A stretch of 64,000 nt of DNA from UBA6055 sp965203755 (GCA_965203755.1 OZ241910.1:62001-126000); one strand, 5' to 3'; positions 7,073-16,329 are shown, counted from the stretch's first letter. Made by a program: numbers and translations. Notes: a model not told the origin generated them from the sequence alone.

Positions 7073-9633
7073 GACTCGGCGACGTATTCAAAGGCGCCAA
7101 GGTCACAGCCGGCGCCTTGCGGCCTGGCTGTGCCGATCTGGTCGGTTTCCGGGCAGTAATCATCATGCGCGGCATCAATCGCGCGGCTGCCAGCCAAGAG
7201 CGGATAATAAGCCGGTGAGCCATCTGCCGGCACAACCAGCGCGCCCAGCTTGGGATCGCCGGCGAACCAAGGATTGCACGAGCCGTCCTGAACAAAATTG
7301 CGTTTATTCTGTTTCAGCCCGCCGCTAGCGTAACAATCGCCTCCCCTATTGCCGGCGATGATGCTGTTGGTGATATTAAGTTCTCCGTTGTCCCAGTTAT
7401 GGATTGCACCGCCAAGATAGCCTGTTGACGAGTTGCCGCTGAATGTACTGTTGTTGATGTTTAGCTCGCCATCTCCCCAGTTGGTAATCGCGCCGCCAAA
7501 GTCAGCCGAGTTATCGCTGAATGTGCTGTTCGTGATGCTAAGTTCTCCTCCATTGACAATTACGCCGCCAGACCTATCAGCCGAATTGCCACTGAAACCG
7601 CTATTGCTGATGTTAAGGTTTCCATCTCCCCTATTGTTGACCATGCCGCCGAATGTAGCTGAGTTGCCGCTGAATGTGCTGTTCGTGATGCTTAGCTCGC
7701 CCCAGTTGTCTATCGCGCCGCCTTCTTCAGCCGAGTTGTCGCTGAATGTGCTGCCGCTGATACTTAGTTCTCCATCTCCCCTGTTTTTGATCGCGCCGCC
7801 ATCCACATCAGCCGAGTTGCCAATGAAGACGCTGTCGCTGATGCCTAGCTCGCCCCAGTTGTCTATCGCGCCGCCATCTTCAGCCGAGTTGTCGCTGAAT
7901 GTGCTGCCGCTGATACTTAGTTCTCCATCTCCCCTGTTTTTGATCGCGCCGCCATCCACATCAGCCGAGTTGCCAATGAAGACGCTGTCGCTGATGCCTA
8001 GCTCGCCCCAGTTGTCTATCGCGCCGCCATCTTCAGCCGAGTTGTTGCTGAAACTGCTGTTAGTGATGTTAAGCTCTCCCCGGTTGCTGACCGCGCCACC
8101 TAGGCCAATGGAATCCGGATCATCCTCATCCCCAATAGCCGAGTTGTTGCTGAAACTGCTGTCGCTGATGCTTAGCTCTACCCAGTTGTCTATCGCGCCG
8201 CCATCTTCAGCCGAGTTGTTGCTAAAGTTGCTGTTGCCGATGGTTAGCGTTCCATCGCCCCCATTGAAGATCGCGCCGCCCCAGTCAGCAGACGAGTTGT
8301 CGCTGAATGTGCTGCCGCTGATGTTTAGTTCTCCATCTCCCCTGTTTTTGATCGCGCCGCCATCCACATCAGCCGAGTTGCCAATGAAGACGCTGTCGCT
8401 GATGCCTAGCTCTACCCAGCTGTCAATCGCGCCGCCATCTTCAGCCGAGTTGTTGCTAAAGTTGCTGTTGCCGATGGTTAGCGTTCCATCGCCCCCATTG
8501 AAGATCGCGCCGCCCCAGTCAGCAGACGAGTTGTTACTAAAGCTGCTGTCACTGATGCTTAGCTCTCCCCTGTTGCTGACCGCGCCACCTAGGCCAATGG
8601 AATCCGGATCATCCTCATCCCCAATAGCCGAGTTGCCGCTGAAAACGCTGTCGCTGATGCTTAGTACCCCATCTTCCCAGTTGGTAATCGCGCCGCCACT
8701 GTCAGCCGCCGAGTTGTCACTGAATGTGCTGTCAGTGATGCTTACCGTTCCATCCCAGTTGTTGATCGCACCGCCCCCGTAAGCCGAGTTGTTATTGAAA
8801 GCGCTGCTGCTGATGCTTAGCTCTCCCCTGTTGTGGATCGCGCCGCCGCCAGACCTATCAGCCGAGTTGTCGCTGAATGTGCTGTTAACGATGCTTAGCT
8901 CGCCATCTCCATCGTTATCAATCGCGCCGCCGACTTCAGCCGAGTTGTCGCTGAAAGTGCTGACGCCGATGCTTAGCTCTCCCCTGTTGTGGATCGCGCC
9001 ACCCCAGTCAGCCGAGTTGTTATTGAAAGTGCTGTTGTTGATACTTAGCTCTCCCCTGTTGTGGATCGCGCCGCCCCCGTTAGCCGAGCTGCCGCCGAAG
9101 GTGCTGTTGGTGATGCTTAACTCTCCATTTCTCCTGTTGAAGATCGCGCCGCCGTATTCAGCCGAGTTGCCGCTAAAAGCACTGTCGCTGATGGTAAGCG
9201 TCCCCTCCCAGTTGGCAATGGCGCCGCCAACCGGATTGGTTTCAGTCGCTTTGAGCGTGAAATCGGCATTGCGGATAATGTCACCTTCAACGTACCCCTT
9301 AACCATGGTCAAATTATGGATGGTCAGCGCGCCGCCGTCGTTGTAAAAGATCCGCCAGCGATTGTCGCCGCTGATGGTGTAGCCATTGCCTTCAATCTTG
9401 ATGTCCGAAGTGATTTTGGGCAGGCCGCCATCAAGCGTTATGTCTCTGGTGAACGTAATCGTGTCGGCGCCGCGCCCGGCCGGGCAACCGCCTTCGGCGC
9501 GGTCATGGTTGGCGGCGATGATGGCGTCGGCCAGCGCGCAACGCGAATTTAAGGTAATATCGGCGGCGTAAGCCGGCAATGCACACAGAAACACAGTCAA
9601 TATCGCTGTAAAGAGCAGGGTCAATTTTTTCAT
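7069..9633 (-). CDS. Secreted CSLREA beta-helix protein, copy A (854 aa)
   Basis: Has a Sec signal (MKKLTLLFTA to about residue 23), a CSLREA-type motif (CALADAIIAANHDRAEGGC), and then over 25 imperfect repeats of about 22-28 residues built on NSxFSxNSAxxGGAIxNxG, typical of a right-handed parallel beta-helix. The end is a choice-of-anchor-Q-like domain (AIDAAHDDYCPETDQIG to CDLGAFEYVAES). Related proteins are abundant surface proteins in Chloroflexota; no enzymatic role is known. This is the longest copy in the window and the longest repeat array; two exact 153-bp units sit inside it. It faces the SDR gene tail to tail and follows the MoeA pair. No lipobox or transmembrane anchor is seen at the C-terminus. 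Confidence 0.85.
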   Translation of the reverse strand: MKKLTLLFTAILTVFLCALPAYAADITLNSRCALADAIIAANHDRAEGGCPAGRGADTITFTRDITLDGGLPKITSDIKIEGNGYTISGDNRWRIFYNDGGALTIHNLTMVKGYVEGDIIRNADFTLKATETNPVGGAIANWEGTLTISDSAFSGNSAEYGGAIFNRRNGELSITNSTFGGSSANGGGAIHNRGELSINNSTFNNNSADWGGAIHNRGELSIGVSTFSDNSAEVGGAIDNDGDGELSIVNSTFSDNSADRSGGGAIHNRGELSISSSAFNNNSAYGGGAINNWDGTVSITDSTFSDNSAADSGGAITNWEDGVLSISDSVFSGNSAIGDEDDPDSIGLGGAVSNRGELSISDSSFSNNSSADWGGAIFNGGDGTLTIGNSNFSNNSAEDGGAIDSWVELGISDSVFIGNSADVDGGAIKNRGDGELNISGSTFSDNSSADWGGAIFNGGDGTLTIGNSNFSNNSAEDGGAIDNWVELSISDSSFSNNSAIGDEDDPDSIGLGGAVSNRGELNITNSSFSNNSAEDGGAIDNWGELGISDSVFIGNSADVDGGAIKNRGDGELSISGSTFSDNSAEDGGAIDNWGELGISDSVFIGNSADVDGGAIKNRGDGELSISGSTFSDNSAEEGGAIDNWGELSITNSTFSGNSATFGGMVNNRGDGNLNISNSGFSGNSADRSGGVIVNGGELSITNSTFSDNSADFGGAITNWGDGELNINNSTFSGNSSTGYLGGAIHNWDNGELNITNSIIAGNRGGDCYASGGLKQNKRNFVQDGSCNPWFAGDPKLGALVVPADGSPAYYPLLAGSRAIDAAHDDYCPETDQIGTARPQGAGCDLGAFEYVAES
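7729..8034 (-). repeat. Two identical tandem 153-bp units within copy A
   Basis: Bases 7729-7881 and 7882-8034 are identical by eye. The unit equals 51 codons, that is two beta-helix repeats, so the reading frame is kept. Exact identity at the third codon positions points to a recent duplication. Other near-exact longer-range duplications occur at about 8084-8150 with 8577-8640, and 8236-8300 with 8476-8540. Confidence 0.9.
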
Positions 9634-9704
9634 ACTGGGTCTCCCTGATAAATAGTTGCAGAAACAGGGTAGCGCAATGCTGTTCCGGCGGCAAGTTTTT
9701 GGCG

Positions 9705-11627
9705 CTATGCCAGCGGCACAGCCTGCCCGGTCTCTTCGCTGTGATAGCCGCTTTGCGCGCCCAATTCCGATTTGAAATCGCTGTCCTGGAGTATCGCCAG
9801 CAGCAGCTTCATGCCGTCTAGCTCAAGGAAGCGCTGTGGAATCACGAGGTCGAACCGTTCTCTGGCGATGCCGATAAAATCGAGGTTCATCGCCTCGGCC
9901 GCGCGCCGAAGCCCCAGACCGCAATCGCCGATGCCGTCGGCGACGGCCGCCGCGACTGCCAGATGAGTCACTTCCTCATGGTCATAGCCCATAATCGTCT
10001 CTGGCGGTATCTCATGCCGCGCCAGCAAATCATCAAACAGCACACGCGTGCCAGCCCCGCGCTGACGGTTGACATAGCGCAGTCCGCGAATGTCCCGAAT
10101 AGATTGGATGCCCTGTGGATTGCCGGCCGGCGCCATCAAGCCCTGTTCGCGATGGGCAAAGGTGACAAGCTGCACCGGCTGACTGCCCAAAAACTTCTTC
10201 AGATAAGGGACGTTATAGCTGCCTGATTCGGGGTCAAACAGATGAATCCCGGCGATATGCGCTTCGCCGCGGCGCAAGGCAACCAGCCCGCCGATAGAGC
10301 CGACATTGACCGAGACCAGCCGGTGTTCGGGCGAACGCAGCCGCAAACAAGCCGCCAGCAGGTCAAGCATGGGGTCGTGGCTTCCCATTATCATAATCGT
10401 CTGCTGAATCACCTTGAGCGGAGCATACAAGGCGACCTTGAGCCGCGCGCCGCGGTCAAGCCCTTCGTGAAAACGCGGAATATGCGCCAAGCCATCGGCT
10501 TGAACCAGCGATGTGATGACGCCGGCGCCGCGCTGCAAGGGCGTCGCCTGAATATGCCCATCCATTTGCGCCAGCGCCACGCGGACAAAATCATCATCGC
10601 CCACAGACGAGACGATCTTGCGGGTCGAAACCGCCTCAATCGTTCCCAAATCCGAAGCCGCCAGTCCAAGCCATTGGTGAATCAGAGGAATGACGAATAA
10701 CTCGCCGGTCAGGGCCGCGCTCACCGGATAGCCGGGAACACCGATAATCGGAATGTCTTTTACCATGCCGATGATAACCGGATGACCGGGGCGCACCGCA
10801 ATGCCATGTACATAGACCTCGCCAAGTTCGCCGATGACATCGGCGGTAAAATCGCGGCTGCCGGCCGAAGAGCCGGACAGCACAAGGATTAAATCAGGCT
10901 GGTCTTTGATGGCTGCTTGCATCGCGCGGCGCAGCGCCGGAAGGTCATCGCCGACGATATCCATCACTTTGACCTCGCCGCCGGCCTCGCGAATCTGGGC
11001 GCCGAGCATCAGGCTGTTGTATTCAATCAGCTGTCCGCGCCTGGGCGTCTGCCCTGCCGGGACAAGCTCGCCGCCAGTTGGAATGATCGCGGCGCGCGGT
11101 TTCCGCCGCACATTGACCTGATGATGGCCGCAGCCAGCCAAGGCGCCCAAATCAACGGCGCGAATTCGATGATTCACTTGCAGCACGGTTTCGGTCGCCA
11201 CCATGTCCTCGCCCATGAGCCGCACATGCTGCCAAGGCGCCACTGAAGCGTAGATATGGAGCGCGCCATCATCGACCGAGTTGACGTTTTCAATCATAAT
11301 CACGGCGTTGGTGTTTTCTGGCAGAGGGTCTCCCGTGTTGACCGGCCAGGCGTTTTGACCGCGATAGAGCGCAACCGCCTGGGTTTCCCGCGCCTGCACG
11401 GTGTCTTCGGCGCGGACGGCATAACCATCCATCGCCGCGCAATGATAATGCGGCGATGACAGGCGGGCGCGTATAGGTGAAGCCGTCACGCGGGACAGCG
11501 CCGCCGCCAATGGAACCGGCTCGCCGGGCAATGCCTGCGCCCGTCCAACGTTTTCGAGCGCCTGCCGCAGCCTTGTCTTGGCTTCTGCCAGTGGAATATC
11601 TTCGAGATAAATATGACGTTTGGGCAT
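9705..11627 (-). CDS. MoeA-like molybdopterin protein with C-terminal binding-protein domain
   Basis: A 640-residue two-domain protein. Residues 1 to about 400 are a MoeA fold (AMDGYAVRAEDT near the start, LSGSSAGSRDF and VPGYPVSA motifs), which inserts molybdate into adenylated molybdopterin. The remaining 230 residues resemble a type-2 periplasmic-binding fold (TIMIMGSHDPMLDLLAA, RQRGAGTRVLFDDLL, GDCGLGLRRAAEA), as in ModE/MoeA-PBP fusions. It is 14 bases downstream of a second MoeA and probably translated from the same mRNA. It serves the formate dehydrogenase encoded in this cluster. What the binding domain senses is unknown; molybdate or a cofactor intermediate are guesses. Confidence 0.85.
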   Translation of the reverse strand: MPKRHIYLEDIPLAEAKTRLRQALENVGRAQALPGEPVPLAAALSRVTASPIRARLSSPHYHCAAMDGYAVRAEDTVQARETQAVALYRGQNAWPVNTGDPLPENTNAVIMIENVNSVDDGALHIYASVAPWQHVRLMGEDMVATETVLQVNHRIRAVDLGALAGCGHHQVNVRRKPRAAIIPTGGELVPAGQTPRRGQLIEYNSLMLGAQIREAGGEVKVMDIVGDDLPALRRAMQAAIKDQPDLILVLSGSSAGSRDFTADVIGELGEVYVHGIAVRPGHPVIIGMVKDIPIIGVPGYPVSAALTGELFVIPLIHQWLGLAASDLGTIEAVSTRKIVSSVGDDDFVRVALAQMDGHIQATPLQRGAGVITSLVQADGLAHIPRFHEGLDRGARLKVALYAPLKVIQQTIMIMGSHDPMLDLLAACLRLRSPEHRLVSVNVGSIGGLVALRRGEAHIAGIHLFDPESGSYNVPYLKKFLGSQPVQLVTFAHREQGLMAPAGNPQGIQSIRDIRGLRYVNRQRGAGTRVLFDDLLARHEIPPETIMGYDHEEVTHLAVAAAVADGIGDCGLGLRRAAEAMNLDFIGIARERFDLVIPQRFLELDGMKLLLAILQDSDFKSELGAQSGYHSEETGQAVPLA

Positions 11628-11641
11628 AGCCGCACCTTGGG

Positions 11642-12880
11642 CTAGAACAGCATGACATCAATCAGGCTGCCGGCGTCCAATCCGCCAGAGTTCAACGGTA
11701 TTCGCAGCAAACCCTGCGCTTGAATCAAGGTGAAAATCAAGTTGGATTTGCCGAACACCGGTTCAGCGACCGGATGCACATCCTCCTTATGTTTCAAGCG
11801 TACCGCCACCCAATCCTCCCGTCCGGTGACGGATGCGATGCCGAGCGACAACACGGCGCGGATGACCCGCGGCGGCGCGGCAGTCTGCCCGGCATAGCGG
11901 GCGATTAAGTCGGGCAGCAGCTGGCGGGCAACCAGCAGAGCCGATACCGGATTGCCGGGCAGGCCGATGACTGGCTTGTTGTCACAGACGGCGATGATGG
12001 TTGGTTTGCCGGGTTTGGCTGCCAAGCCATGCTGCAAGACGCCCGGCTGACCCAAATGATGAATCACATCGCGGGTATAATCCCGCGCCGAAACTGAACT
12101 GCCGGCGCTTAACAGCAAAATATCAGATTGGGAAAATCCATTTTTGGCAGTTCTTTGGTATTCTTGCAGATTATCGCTGACGATCCCCAGCCGAAGCGGC
12201 TCGCCGCCAGCCTGTTCCACCAGGGCGCTCAAGGTATAGGCATTTATATCGCGCACTTTACCGGGCGGCGGTGTAACCTGCGGCGCGACTAATTCATCGC
12301 CGCAGCTAAGGATGCCGACTCGCGGGCGGCGAAGCGCCTCAACTTGGGTAATGCCCACCGCCAGCAGGCCGCCGATGTCTTGGGGGCGAATCCGATGACC
12401 AGGCCGCAAGATGACTTCATTTTCGGCAACATCTTCGCCAAGCTGAATCACATTCTCGCCCGGCGCCACCGCCTTGAGAACTTCGATTTCTCCTTCGCCG
12501 GCCGCCTGCGCGTACTCGACCATGACCACCGCATCGGCGCTGTCGGGCAGCATCCCGCCGGTGTGAATCTGGATCGCCTCGCCTTGTCCGACATGCCGGT
12601 CGGGCACATCCCCCATCCTCACTTCGGCAATGACTTCCAAAAACGCCGGCAGGGATTGGCTGGCGCCGAAGGTATCTTTGGCGCGGACGGCATAGCCATC
12701 GACTGCGCTTTTGCGGAAAGACGGCGCCTGCTCGGCTGAGACTAGGTCGCGGGCGACAATGCGGTTGAGGGCGGCAGCGGTGGGCAGGGTTTCGGTTTGC
12801 GGCACCGGCTGCCAATGCACATCAAACAGTTTCAGCGCTTCCGCAACTGGCATCACTTGGAAAAACTCTGGCGACGGCAT
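11642..12880 (-). CDS. moeA: Molybdopterin molybdenumtransferase MoeA
   Basis: A 412-residue MoeA. Recognisable features are SAVDGYAVRAKDTF (about 62-75), the MPT-binding LSAGSSVSARDYT (about 254-266) and GLPGNPVSALLV (about 306-317), with a C-terminal beta-barrel domain. It catalyses molybdenum insertion into adenylylated molybdopterin in the cytoplasm. It is the first gene of a two-MoeA operon. The start has only a weak ribosome-binding site. Having two MoeA-type genes side by side is common in Chloroflexota and archaea, where one may handle tungsten. Confidence 0.9.
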   Translation of the reverse strand: MPSPEFFQVMPVAEALKLFDVHWQPVPQTETLPTAAALNRIVARDLVSAEQAPSFRKSAVDGYAVRAKDTFGASQSLPAFLEVIAEVRMGDVPDRHVGQGEAIQIHTGGMLPDSADAVVMVEYAQAAGEGEIEVLKAVAPGENVIQLGEDVAENEVILRPGHRIRPQDIGGLLAVGITQVEALRRPRVGILSCGDELVAPQVTPPPGKVRDINAYTLSALVEQAGGEPLRLGIVSDNLQEYQRTAKNGFSQSDILLLSAGSSVSARDYTRDVIHHLGQPGVLQHGLAAKPGKPTIIAVCDNKPVIGLPGNPVSALLVARQLLPDLIARYAGQTAAPPRVIRAVLSLGIASVTGREDWVAVRLKHKEDVHPVAEPVFGKSNLIFTLIQAQGLLRIPLNSGGLDAGSLIDVMLF

Positions 12881-12921
12881 TGAGGCTTACTCGCTTTATC
12901 TGAAATATAAACTGAATAGCT

Positions 12922-12940
12922 GTTATTATAGTGTACACTG
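12922..12940 (-). promoter_or_regulatory. Palindrome and AT-rich promoter candidate upstream of moeA
   Basis: AGTGTACACT (12930-12939) is a perfect 10-base palindrome beside TTATTATA, in the 121-base gap between divergent moeA and the tandem-module gene. It could be an operator for either. A similar AGTGTA/TACACT pair lies near 31540-31570, upstream of acsA. Confidence 0.3.
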
Positions 12941-13001
12941 GATTTAAGATGCTCTCATCATGGCCTGAAACATTGCATCCCTAGCGGTAAGGACATGAAC
13001 G

Positions 13002-14330
13002 ATGCCGATTGCCATTGGATTTATGGATGATGATGACGAACCCATCATCCACTTCAGCGACGAAGAAAAGCGCGGCTTGCCAAATGCTGATGCCTTCCTC
13101 GCCATCCTGATTCCGGCGGCAGCAGAGTGTTACAAGCGCTGGGATCCGGTCAATGCCCGCATGAGTTGGCAAACCTTCTATACTTACTTCAGCCACAATG
13201 TGGATTTTGCGACAAAGGTTTATCAATCCCAGCGACAAGGGCATGAATTTGATTTCAGTATTTTGAATGAGACAGCTGTACCGCATATTAAAGATACAGC
13301 GCCCATATTAGCAGCAGTCATTGAGCAGTGCCGCGGCATTTGGACAACAGCCGATGCCCCGCACGGACCCTTTATCTCCGTCGTCATACATTATCTGTAC
13401 ATCATCGCAAACAAAATGTATCACGCTGGCATGAAAGCTGCTGGCCTGATGAACAATTCTGATAGGGACATCGACATTATCGATGCTGGCAAGCCGCGAA
13501 AGATATCCTTCGGTGAAGAAGAAAAGAGCAGCTTGCCCGATTCAGATGCAGCGCTGCACATTCTTATTGCCGCCGCCAGGCAATGCTACCGCTTTCTGAA
13601 TCCGGCGACATCAGGGATAGACGAGCGAACTTGCTGGACGCACTATGTGCACAGCAACAACTGCGCCTTTCAGGTCATACAGCGCATCGACCGGCTGGGC
13701 GCAGTGAATCTCGATGCCTTGTGTGCCAAGATCGACATACCGCATATTGAAGATACACTGCCAATCCTAGTGACAGCCTACGAGAAGTGCCGCGCGATCT
13801 GGACAGATATTTATACCGGTTATGCTATTGGATCTCACATGATCTTAGATAACATCGGGGAAAAGATGTATCCAGGAGGCTTGGACAGCGGCAGTTCTTT
13901 ACAGTTCAGGGACATCTTTTCCGACACCGCCGGACATTCTTTCATGTATGGCCTGCACAGCAGCGGAACCAGTAGCTTCCCCAAGTCAGATGAAATTATG
14001 CCAATTATTCGACCAGCAGCAGCCGAATGCTATGCGATTTGGGATCCTAAAAATGTCGATATGCCTGAGACCCTTTGCATGCATTTCCAGCACAGCTTGA
14101 GCGCAGTATGGGCAGCCCTTGGTGAGTCGGAAGCCGACAGCCATGATCATTCGGCGACAAATATCCCACACTTTGCCGACGTCAAGCCAATCTTGAGCAA
14201 GATGCTGCAAAAGGCTCGCACTATTTGGACCAGCCCAGATTGCAATGACCGCGAATTTCTCGATAGGGTCACAGCTTTTGTCTTACTTGTGTCGACAATG
14301 CGCTATACAGGCAAAAGTAGCGATGCCTAG
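13002..14330 (+). CDS. Unknown protein with three tandem ~145-residue modules
   Basis: A 442-residue soluble, acidic protein I do not recognise. It is three repeats of one module (about 1-147, 149-292, 293-442). Each module shows L/FPxxDA, IxxAAxxCYxxxxP, a run with aromatic residues, a PHIxDTxPIL motif and CRxIWT. No signal peptide or transmembrane span is seen. A 20-base gap separates it from a fourth, single-module gene whose first 25 residues are nearly identical. Both lie on the plus strand inside a minus-strand formate dehydrogenase cluster, so they are probably an insertion. The compact acidic repeats recall immunity or adaptor proteins, but nothing proves this. Confidence 0.75.
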   Translation: MPIAIGFMDDDDEPIIHFSDEEKRGLPNADAFLAILIPAAAECYKRWDPVNARMSWQTFYTYFSHNVDFATKVYQSQRQGHEFDFSILNETAVPHIKDTAPILAAVIEQCRGIWTTADAPHGPFISVVIHYLYIIANKMYHAGMKAAGLMNNSDRDIDIIDAGKPRKISFGEEEKSSLPDSDAALHILIAAARQCYRFLNPATSGIDERTCWTHYVHSNNCAFQVIQRIDRLGAVNLDALCAKIDIPHIEDTLPILVTAYEKCRAIWTDIYTGYAIGSHMILDNIGEKMYPGGLDSGSSLQFRDIFSDTAGHSFMYGLHSSGTSSFPKSDEIMPIIRPAAAECYAIWDPKNVDMPETLCMHFQHSLSAVWAALGESEADSHDHSATNIPHFADVKPILSKMLQKARTIWTSPDCNDREFLDRVTAFVLLVSTMRYTGKSSDA

Positions 14331-14350
14331 AGCAGCCGGGACATGAATTT

Positions 14351-14806
14351 ATGCCGATTGCCATTGGCTTTATGAACGACGATGACGAGCCCATCATCCA
14401 CTTCAGCGACGAAGAAAAGGGCGGATTTCCAAATGTTGATGCTGTCCTGGCCATTTTTGTCCCGGCGGCGCAAAAATGCTATTGGCTTTGGGATCCGGTC
14501 AATGTCCGTATGTGCCAGCAGACCTTCTCGACTTACTTCACCAGCAGCGTGTATTCAGCCTTACAGGTTTGTCTGCGCGGCGACCCGATTGATTTCAGCG
14601 ATTCGATTCAATCGAATGTGCCGCATATTGAAGCCGCCGCCGCCATATTAGAAACAGCCATTGAAGCCGTTATACCCATACTCGCGACCGCCTTTGAGAA
14701 ATGCCGCTTGGTTTGGACGGAAGCAGATTATGACCGCGCGGCATTTGTCGGCATGGTCAGCCGTTACATGGGCATCATCGGGCTCAAGCTGTACCGCAAT
14801 GGATAG
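14351..14806 (+). CDS. Unknown single-module protein, paralogue of the upstream gene
   Basis: A 151-residue protein made of one copy of the module found three times in the preceding gene. Its first 74 bases match those of the 13002 gene closely, and the leader (GGACATGAA then ATG) is duplicated too, so it arose by tandem duplication including the upstream region. It keeps the WDPVN, VPHIE and FEKCRLVWT landmarks, but between VPHI and the CRxxWT motif it carries an extra short repeat (ILETAIEAVIPILATAFEKC). Function unknown. Confidence 0.7.
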   Translation: MPIAIGFMNDDDEPIIHFSDEEKGGFPNVDAVLAIFVPAAQKCYWLWDPVNVRMCQQTFSTYFTSSVYSALQVCLRGDPIDFSDSIQSNVPHIEAAAAILETAIEAVIPILATAFEKCRLVWTEADYDRAAFVGMVSRYMGIIGLKLYRNG

Positions 14807-14809
14807 GCT

Positions 14810-15625
14810 TCACTCGCTTAATCCAAGCCGGGCGGGATGGGTGTAGACGCGCATGCTGCCGCCGCGCACATAACCAGCCACACAGATATTCCAGGCCTGC
14901 GCCAATTCCAACGTGATGCTGGTCGGGGCAGTGCGGCTGGCGACAATCGGCGTCCCCATCCGCCGCGCCTTGCCCAGCATTTCCGAACTGATGCGCCCGC
15001 TCGTCAGCAGAATCCGGTCGCGGGTGAGGATGCCCTGCATTAAAGCCTGACCGGCAACTTTGTCCACCGCGTTATGCCGTCCGACATCTTCGGCACTGAC
15101 TAGGATGCCGGTCTCATCTCCCAGCACAGCCGTATGCACACCGCGCACGGCATTATACAGCTTGGCCGCGCCTTTTAATTCGCGCATCCGCCGCCATACA
15201 ACCGCCGGCGAGGCGGCGAAGTCGGTCTCCAAAGCCGGATAGCTGGCGGATAGCTGCTGCCAGGTTAAGCCGCCGCCGCAGCCCGAAGTCAAAATCATAC
15301 GGCGGGGAAGCTGGAAATCGTCACGGTTCAAAATGACATCAATCACGCTATGTGCAGAATTGCACTGCGCCATGCCGATCTCGTCAAACGATTCGATGAC
15401 CCCTTCGCTGAACAGGAAGCCAACCGCCAGCGACTCCAGCTGCGATGGGCTGCACATCATAGTCGCCAGCGATTGTCCATTGACATAAATCGACACAAGC
15501 CGCTCGTCAATCACGCCGCCGTCAACCGCGCGGACCGAATCGCCTTGAAGGACTTGATAGCGAACGGGCTTGGCGCCAATTAGGGTCTGGGGGTTCTTCT
15601 CTTTTACAGGATCGCGATAATGCAA
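14810..15625 (-). CDS. fdhD: Formate dehydrogenase sulfurtransferase FdhD
   Basis: About 271 residues. FdhD passes sulfur from a cysteine desulfurase to the molybdenum cofactor, which activates formate dehydrogenase. Visible signatures are VGFLFSEGVI, SGCGGG, GRHNAVDKV and LLTSGRISSEMLGKA. I place the start at a TTG (15625) because it follows the end of the upstream gene by a few bases with GGAAAGGG before it; longer versions would overlap that gene by over 100 bases. The usual CxxC of the sulfur-relay loop is reduced to one Cys in TSGCGGG. It is the last gene of the fdh operon, convergent with the module genes. Confidence 0.88.
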   Translation of the reverse strand: MHYRDPVKEKNPQTLIGAKPVRYQVLQGDSVRAVDGGVIDERLVSIYVNGQSLATMMCSPSQLESLAVGFLFSEGVIESFDEIGMAQCNSAHSVIDVILNRDDFQLPRRMILTSGCGGGLTWQQLSASYPALETDFAASPAVVWRRMRELKGAAKLYNAVRGVHTAVLGDETGILVSAEDVGRHNAVDKVAGQALMQGILTRDRILLTSGRISSEMLGKARRMGTPIVASRTAPTSITLELAQAWNICVAGYVRGGSMRVYTHPARLGLSE

Positions 15626-15627
15626 AA

Positions 15628-16329
15628 TCAGCCGCCCTTTCCGCTTTTCTTCCGTCGGGTGCGCTGGCGCAGTTCGTCGTCCGTCCATCCCTGCTCTATC
15701 CCCCATTCCAGCTTGGGCTTGAGAGCGCCGGTCGGGCAGACGCCGACGCACTGCCCGCAGAAAACACAGGGGGAATCGGTCATGGCGATGTCAAAGGCAG
15801 TGGCGACCTCGGTGTCATAGCCGCGGTGGTTGAGCGTCAGCGCAAAGGTGAATTGGGCATCATCGGCGCAAACCTGCACACAGCGCCAGCATAAAATGCA
15901 CTGCCCATAATCGCGCATGTAAAAGGGATTGTCATCAATCAACTCGGGCTCGCGCCGGCGCGCTTGGGGAAAACGCTGGTCATCGGCTCGATAATCGCTC
16001 ATCATCTGCTGAATCGCCGGCGCCTGCTCCAGGTTCACCGATGCGTTCAGCATCTCCAGAATGGTGCGCCGATTTCGCTCGACCCGTTCGCTACGGGTCT
16101 CGACCTTGGCATCCGGCTGGCATTCGGCAATGCAGGCTGGCTGCAACACCCGCCCCTCATTGACATCCACGACGCAAATCCGACAGAGGCCGTTGGGCGT
16201 GGTCGCCTCGTGATAGCAGATGAGCGGAATGTCTACTCCGGCCGCCTGCGCCGCTTCCAGCAGGGTTGCCCCTTTCGGCACGGTGACCGTTTTGCCGTCA
16301 AGTGTCAGGTTTATCGTTTCCGGTTTCAT
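15628..16329 (-). CDS. Formate dehydrogenase ferredoxin-type subunit (2Fe-2S + two 4Fe-4S)
   Basis: A 233-residue electron-transfer protein. The N-terminal domain holds a 2Fe-2S site (Cys38, 49, 52, 66), like the start of NuoG or FdhA. Two ferredoxin-type 4Fe-4S motifs follow (Cys144, 147, 150, 154 and Cys188, 191, 194, 198). In many NAD-dependent formate dehydrogenases this segment is fused to the catalytic subunit; here it is a separate gene. It would carry electrons from FdhF to the NuoE-NuoF-type NAD reductase. Its ATG once overlapped the stop of the NuoEF gene (ATGA); copy B of CSLREA now lies between them, together with an 80-base duplicate of the junction. Confidence 0.88.
   Translation of the reverse strand: MKPETINLTLDGKTVTVPKGATLLEAAQAAGVDIPLICYHEATTPNGLCRICVVDVNEGRVLQPACIAECQPDAKVETRSERVERNRRTILEMLNASVNLEQAPAIQQMMSDYRADDQRFPQARRREPELIDDNPFYMRDYGQCILCWRCVQVCADDAQFTFALTLNHRGYDTEVATAFDIAMTDSPCVFCGQCVGVCPTGALKPKLEWGIEQGWTDDELRQRTRRKKSGKGG

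Noticed and set aside
7433..9346. Long plus-strand open frames opposite CSLREA copy A (up to 449 codons)
   Set aside because: They are the antisense of a low-complexity repeat array and give Ser/Pro/Leu-rich repeats. No ribosome-binding site; same effect opposite copies B (16587-17486) and F (53616-54110).
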